Assembly: GCA_946482385.1 (NCBI GenBank)
Contig: CAMLRI010000084.1
Coordinates: forward strand, 1-7,560
From: an uncultured Cellvibrio sp.
GTDB lineage: Bacteria; Pseudomonadota; Gammaproteobacteria; Pseudomonadales; Cellvibrionaceae
Direction: 5' to 3'
Length of the DNA: 7,560 bases
This document shows, piece after piece, positions 6,088 through 7,560 of this stretch. Below the pieces are notes generated by a model. The model searched no databases. It was given only the letters and a program-made list of their open reading frames with translations, and had not been told where the DNA came from. Within the stretch, counting starts at the first letter, position 1, and each line of letters starts with the position of its first letter. Position numbers and translations under genes: made by a program.

Positions 6088-6978
6088 ATGACAGAAAATC
6101 ATGCGACAGAAAAACGAGCGCCAGTAAAATCGGTAACGGAAAAGCACATATCCACAACCGCTTTGGCGCGACTGCTCGGCAAAGAGAGCAAGGAGCTGTT
6201 TGTGCTGCTTACCGGCGGTGGCTGGATCGTCAAGGTCGATAACCATTGGCAGCTCACCGAAAAAGGCAAGTTTGAAGGTGGTATCTACGTCAACCACCCC
6301 AAATACGGGGAATATATTGCCTGGCCGGAATCCATACAGCAGCATCCATTATTAAAGTTGCTGCCAGATGCGCCCCTGACCGCCACTAATCTGGCCCACA
6401 AATGGGATATGCCCGCACGCCTGGTGAATTTATTGTTGGCCGAGCGGCAATTGCTGAAAAAGCATGTGCGCGGTTGGTTGCTAACCGATAAGGGAAAATT
6501 GCTGGGGGGGCGCCAGCATGAAGCGGAATCTTCCGGGGTTCCCTACACCACCTGGCCGGAAACCCTGCTGGATGATCCGGAATTGTTGTTGGCGGTACAA
6601 CAGTTGCGCGGCGATACGTCTTTAACCAGCCACCTCACCCTCGATGGGCATCAGGTCAACAATGCTGTGCAGCGACGGGTGGATAACTGGCTCTACCTGG
6701 CTGGTATTGTCCACGCGCGCAATTATGCGTTTGTATGGGCGTTGGACTCCCTCAATGCCGATTTTTACCTGCCGCAAATTCATTTTTGCATTGAGTGCTG
6801 GGCGGATGAGTTGGGGCAACAAAATAATAGTGCCGGTGTGATCAGCAGTGAGCTGGAAAAGTTGGCTATCTATAAAAAACATAAATTGGATTACATTGAA
6901 TTGCGCGATGAAAACATCCATCAAATCGATGAAGTGCTGGCGCGCGCACTTTTAAAGCGCGGCTTGGCGGTTTATTAA
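6088..6978 (+). CDS. Unrecognised 296-aa protein: duplicated winged-helix-like module plus putative nuclease-like C-terminus
   Basis: I cannot name this protein. After a polar Lys/Glu-rich N-terminus it shows two tandem copies of one module, about residues 23-89 and 98-167. At a constant offset of 76 residues, L26-A27 matches L102-A103, W54 matches W130, LTEKGK (56-61) matches LTDKGK (132-137) and GG (64-65) matches GG (140-141). One residue of gap later, YIAWPE (76-81) matches YTTWPE (153-158). A helix-turn-helix-like start with a strand-turn ending suggests small DNA-binding winged helices, but this is inference. The C-terminal third has ADFYLP (224-229), IECW (235-238), K258 in a helix-like stretch and YIEL (269-272). 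That pattern resembles PD-(D/E)XK nuclease-fold proteins with D225 and E236, the usual Lys being replaced by W238. The start at 6088 is set by AAGGAG. The HIT gene follows 29 bases after the stop and is probably co-transcribed. Confidence 0.88.
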   Translation: MTENHATEKRAPVKSVTEKHISTTALARLLGKESKELFVLLTGGGWIVKVDNHWQLTEKGKFEGGIYVNHPKYGEYIAWPESIQQHPLLKLLPDAPLTATNLAHKWDMPARLVNLLLAERQLLKKHVRGWLLTDKGKLLGGRQHEAESSGVPYTTWPETLLDDPELLLAVQQLRGDTSLTSHLTLDGHQVNNAVQRRVDNWLYLAGIVHARNYAFVWALDSLNADFYLPQIHFCIECWADELGQQNNSAGVISSELEKLAIYKKHKLDYIELRDENIHQIDEVLARALLKRGLAVY

Positions 6979-7007
6979 AATTGATTTTTTCTAACCAGGA
7001 GTAAGTT

Positions 7008-7424
7008 ATGGCAAGTGTGTTTAGTTTAATTATGGAGGGGAAAATTCCCGGCCACTTTGTATGGCAAGATGAGCAGGCGGTGGCCATCCTTACTATCCAG
7101 CCCATTCGTCAGGGCCATGTGCTGGTTATTCCCCGTCAGGAAATAGACCAATGGAGCGATTTACCCCTGGATTTGGCGGCGCACCTGATGCAAGTGAGCC
7201 ACAAAATTGCCAACGCCTTAAAGGTCGCTTATCCCGCTACCCGCGTGGGTTTGATGATCGCCGGCCTGGAGGTGCCCCATACCCATATCCACCTGGTGCC
7301 TATGGATTCCATGAATGATTTAAGTTTTGCTTACGCTAAAAATGCCGATGCGGAACAGCTACAGCAGACGGCAGAAAAAATTCGTAATGTTTTGGTGAGT
7401 CAAGGGCATAAAGAGGCTAATTAA
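7008..7424 (+). CDS. HIT family (histidine triad) nucleotide-binding protein
   Basis: This 138-aa cytoplasmic protein has the diagnostic histidine triad HTHIHLVP (H91, H93, H95), where the middle of the triad contributes the nucleophile that attacks the alpha-phosphate of nucleotide substrates. Other family features are the N-terminal FSLIMEGKIPGHFVW (5-19), the GHVLVIPRQEIDQW strand region (36-49) and VGLMIAGLEVPH before the triad. The length is typical of HINT/Hit-type hydrolases of AMP-conjugates or dinucleotides; the exact substrate cannot be told from the sequence. No CxxC zinc motif is present. The start is ATG 7008 with AGGAG at 6997-7001, six bases away. The 29-base gap after the upstream gene, with no terminator, suggests an operon. 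Confidence 0.95.
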   Translation: MASVFSLIMEGKIPGHFVWQDEQAVAILTIQPIRQGHVLVIPRQEIDQWSDLPLDLAAHLMQVSHKIANALKVAYPATRVGLMIAGLEVPHTHIHLVPMDSMNDLSFAYAKNADAEQLQQTAEKIRNVLVSQGHKEAN

Positions 7425-7444
7425 AATTTTAATCAATGGCCTGA

Positions 7445-7472
7445 TTGTAAGTGCATTAAAGAATTGTATAAG
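7445..7472 (+). promoter_or_regulatory. Probable sigma-70 promoter for the gene starting at 7512
   Basis: TTGTAA (7445-7450) and TATAAG (7467-7472) are separated by 16 bases and match four and five of the six consensus positions. The surrounding 7421-7511 is AT-rich. A start near 7479 would give a leader of about 33 bases. Confidence 0.4.
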
Positions 7473-7511
7473 ACTTGAGCGTTTAATTTTTAACAATTGA
7501 TAACCATTAAA

Positions 7512-7560
7512 ATGATCAAAGGCGAAGAAAGGCAATTGCTTGCCCAGCATTTAAAAAAGG
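7512..7560 (+). CDS. Possible start of a gene running off the right edge
   Basis: From ATG 7512 the frame is open to the window end and reads MIKGEERQLLAQHLKK. Base composition shifts from AT-rich non-coding to neighbour-like codons at this point, and a promoter-like sequence lies upstream. No clear Shine-Dalgarno is seen. Too little is present to assign a function. Confidence 0.45.
   Translation, partial: MIKGEERQLLAQHLKK

Noticed and set aside
7431..7446. AATCA/TGATT as a terminator after the HIT gene
   Set aside because: The stem is only five A-T-rich pairs, there is no T tract after it, and it overlaps the proposed -35 box.
7359..7550. 63-codon minus-strand frame at the right edge
   Set aside because: It overlaps the end of the HIT gene and an AT-rich promoter-like region, and has no ribosome site or motif.

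Overview
The window looks like chromosomal core-genome DNA from a gammaproteobacterium. RapA and DeaD are of the gammaproteobacterial type, and the YaiI/YqxD protein is close to the enterobacterial family. Moderate G+C, dense coding and ordinary Shine-Dalgarno sites fit a Cellvibrio-like or other Cellvibrionales/Pseudomonas-relative genome. That placement is inferred from protein resemblance recalled from memory, not from a search. No insertion sequence, prophage gene, tRNA, rRNA or CRISPR array is visible.

Layout. (1) 1-2987, plus strand: rapA, lacking its N-terminus because the window starts inside it, then after 12 bases a 93-codon gene of unknown function, probably in the same transcript. 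(2) 3024-3077: a perfect 23-bp inverted repeat with A and T tracts, placed as a shared bidirectional terminator between converging genes. (3) 3087-5006, minus strand: deaD/csdA, a DEAD-box RNA helicase with a DbpA-type RNA-binding domain and a Gly/Arg/Asp/Lys-rich tail. (4) 5007-5590: 584 bases with no convincing gene. This stretch lies upstream of deaD and is rich in short inverted repeats, so it may be a long structured deaD leader or hold a small RNA. (5) 5591-6046, minus strand: yaiI-like gene. (6) 6088-7424, plus strand: a divergent pair made of an unrecognised 296-aa protein with two tandem copies of a winged-helix-like module plus a possible PD-(D/E)XK-like C-terminal domain, then a HIT-family nucleotide hydrolase/transferase gene. 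(7) 7425-7560: an AT-rich promoter-like region and the likely start of another gene that leaves the window.

How the parts relate. RapA recycles RNA polymerase and DeaD remodels RNA, so the left two thirds serve transcription and RNA metabolism, though the two genes are convergent and separately transcribed. The right third is a small divergent cluster of nucleic-acid or nucleotide-related proteins (PIN-like YaiI, a putative nuclease-like protein, HIT). Its members are not known to form a pathway, and adjacency alone is weak evidence. The least explained items are the 296-aa duplicated-module protein, the structured 584-base region and the 93-aa protein after rapA.
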